A DNA stretch of 64,000 bases from Xylophilus sp. Leaf220 (GTDB taxonomy: Bacteria; Pseudomonadota; Gammaproteobacteria; Burkholderiales; Burkholderiaceae_C), in contig NZ_LMKO01000027.1 of assembly GCF_001421705.1 (NCBI RefSeq), positions 62,001 to 126,000 of the forward strand. The letters are read 5' to 3'. Below, piece after piece: positions 62,021 through 64,000 of this stretch; the first letter of the stretch is position 1, and each line of letters opens with the position of its first letter. Under the pieces are notes generated by a model. It was not told the DNA's origin and did no database searches. It worked only from the letters and a program-made list of their open reading frames with translations. The translations under genes and the position numbers were made by a program.

Positions 62021-62997
62021 GCCGTCGTGTCCCGGGCAGCTGCGGCGTCGGGCACGCGGGACGCGGCGGGCCGGATCAGCCAGAGCAGCTCTGGCGCCAC
62101 CTGGAAGCGCAGCGGCATCTCCATCCAGGCCAGCTCGCCGTCGGTCGCCACCTTCACCCGTCGGTGGCGGGAGCCGCGTGCGGGTTCCACGTCCAGCGCG
62201 CGGAACGACAGCGTGTCGATCGTCTTCGCATCGTCGAGCCGCCGCAGCGCGCCGCGCAGCAGCAGCCCCACCCGGGCCAGCAGGCCCTGCGGCTTCATCA
62301 CCACCGCGGCGAGCGCGCCTTGCGTCAAGGCCTCGCCCTCGGCCACGCCCACCTGCTCGAACTGCAGCGCGTTGTTGCCGACGAAGAGGGAGGTGGTGCG
62401 CAGTTCCTGCACCTCGTCCTTCCACGACAGGCGCAGCGTCCACGGCCGGTGGCCCCGCACCAGCGTGAGCAGTGCGGCGGCCAGCGCCACCAGCCGGTTG
62501 CGGCCGTACTGCGACTTATAGGTCTCGCGGTCTTCCAGCAGCGTGGCGTAGAGGCCCATGCTGGCGTTGACCAGGAAGACGCGCTCGTTCACCTGCCCGA
62601 CCTGCACCGCCTGCGGCGCCTGGGTGAGCAGCACCTCCAGCGCGCCCTCGATCTCGGTCGGAATGCCGTGGTTGCGGCCGAAGTAGTTGAAAGTGCCCTG
62701 CGGCAGCACGCCGAAGGCGCATCCGCTGCCCAGCACAGCCTGCGCGGTCGCGTTGATCGTGCCGTCGCCCCCCGCGACCGCCACGATGCCGCCCGCCGCC
62801 CTGGCGGCGGCCACAGCGGCGCGCGCCTGCTGCTTCGGCGGGTGGCGCTTGTCGATCGGAAAGGTGTGCAGCATGCGGCCGGCCGCGGTGCATCCGCGCT
62901 CGATGACCTCCCGCGCGTTCATCGCTTCGCCCTTGCCGGACTTGGCGTTCAGCACGAGGAAGATCGGCGCGTCGGGCGCCAGGACGGGAGTGGGCAT
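62017..62997 (-). CDS. Diacylglycerol/lipid kinase family protein (326 aa)
   Basis: A YegS/DgkB-type soluble lipid kinase: the N-terminal IFLVLNAKSGKGEA and the nucleotide-binding GGIVAVAGGDGTINATAQAVLG block are clear, with GTFNYFGRNHGIPTE following. The C-terminal beta-sandwich carries the substrate site. It is unrelated to the membrane DgkA at 14467. First gene of the overlapping trio. The true start could be earlier, but MPTPVLAPDAP gives a usual N-terminus. Confidence 0.87.
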   Translation of the reverse strand: MPTPVLAPDAPIFLVLNAKSGKGEAMNAREVIERGCTAAGRMLHTFPIDKRHPPKQQARAAVAAARAAGGIVAVAGGDGTINATAQAVLGSGCAFGVLPQGTFNYFGRNHGIPTEIEGALEVLLTQAPQAVQVGQVNERVFLVNASMGLYATLLEDRETYKSQYGRNRLVALAAALLTLVRGHRPWTLRLSWKDEVQELRTTSLFVGNNALQFEQVGVAEGEALTQGALAAVVMKPQGLLARVGLLLRGALRRLDDAKTIDTLSFRALDVEPARGSRHRRVKVATDGELAWMEMPLRFQVAPELLWLIRPAASRVPDAAAARDTTA

Positions 62998-63286
62998 GGG
63001 TGGCAGTGCAGGGGTGGCGGGCCGCTGCAGTATCGGCGGGTGCCGCCACCGCCCCATGCGGACGATGGCCGAAGCGCCTGTCGGAGAAGGCCTGCAATCC
63101 CGGCGCTCCGCTGCAGCGGACGCGCGGCGCGGCGCGGCTCGCCGGGCCGCGAGCCGCGCCGCGCGGGGCCCCGCAGGGTCGGCACTTTAGAATCGACCGC
63201 TTTGCCGCGCCCTGCCGGGCGGGGCGTTGCGACCGGGCCGGCCTGCCGTTGCCGCGGCCCGGGCCGCCGTTCCTTTTGCGAAAACC

Positions 63287-64000
<714 letters not shown>

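Overview
The window is a 64 kb, GC-rich stretch of chromosome from a beta-proteobacterium. It is most likely one of the Burkholderiales and probably a member of the Comamonadaceae. Support comes from the very high GC codon use, three Bug-type (TTT family) solute-binding proteins, the corC-lnt pair and glyQ at the right edge, a protocatechuate 4,5-cleavage type meta-pathway segment, and a dispersed AGCTAT-containing intergenic repeat of a kind I associate with this family. I cannot name a genus. I saw no rRNA, tRNA, CRISPR array, insertion sequence or prophage gene.

Region 1 (1-9450) is the most unusual part. Nine genes on the + strand look like one locus built around a CsgG/HfaB-type outer-membrane secretion lipoprotein (5257-6456). 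Around it are two short secreted proteins of 122 aa each and one secreted protein of 1214 aa, all made of the same repeat unit (x-S-G-N-x-A ... GG ... A-N-S-V). Also present are a small secreted protein rich in G-N-V/N-I motifs, a Sel1-repeat periplasmic protein, a further lipoprotein, an OmpA-type peptidoglycan-binding protein and a small zinc-ribbon membrane protein. By composition it resembles the curli (csg) and Caulobacter holdfast-anchor (hfa) systems. The repeat proteins are not ones I can name, so I infer an undescribed surface-fibre or adhesin system.

Region 2 (9460-14979) holds a lipoprotein superoxide dismutase and a lipid A modification module. eptA is divergent from a PmrA/PmrB-type two-component pair followed by dgkA. 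A pair of oppositely oriented direct-repeat boxes sits in the shared promoter region.

Region 3 (15011-26794) is mixed housekeeping and accessory: a hybrid sensor kinase, an extensin-like protein, a DUF72 protein, a UvrD-type helicase overlapping a 2Fe-2S ferredoxin, CreA, an SMP-30 lactonase, glyoxalase I, the RbgA/YlqF GTPase, and a surface-protein gene broken by an in-frame amber codon.

Region 4 (26992-36834) is an iron and transport region. It has a PepSY membrane protein with a small partner, two TonB-dependent receptors, a MarR-GNAT fusion with a palindrome over its start codon, an HNH protein, a thioesterase and an Atm1-type ABC transporter. A PepSY-flavodoxin-reductase fusion at 48638-51217 belongs to the same theme.

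Region 5 (36895-53993) is catabolic. It contains a 2-hydroxyacid dehydrogenase, LigK-, LigJ- and LigI-like enzymes of the protocatechuate 4,5-cleavage lower pathway with a divergent LysR regulator and Bug receptors, a metallo-hydrolase, an acyl-CoA synthetase, a lipase-like hydrolase, and 4-hydroxyphenylpyruvate dioxygenase with a divergent Lrp-type regulator.

Region 6 (54087-64000) is mostly conserved core. It has a GNAT protein, corC, lnt, glutamate dehydrogenase, a periplasmic asparaginase, an overlapping trio of lipid phosphatase, metallophosphoesterase and lipid kinase, and the 5' part of glyQ. Two families of dispersed intergenic repeats (2 and 6 copies) punctuate the window.
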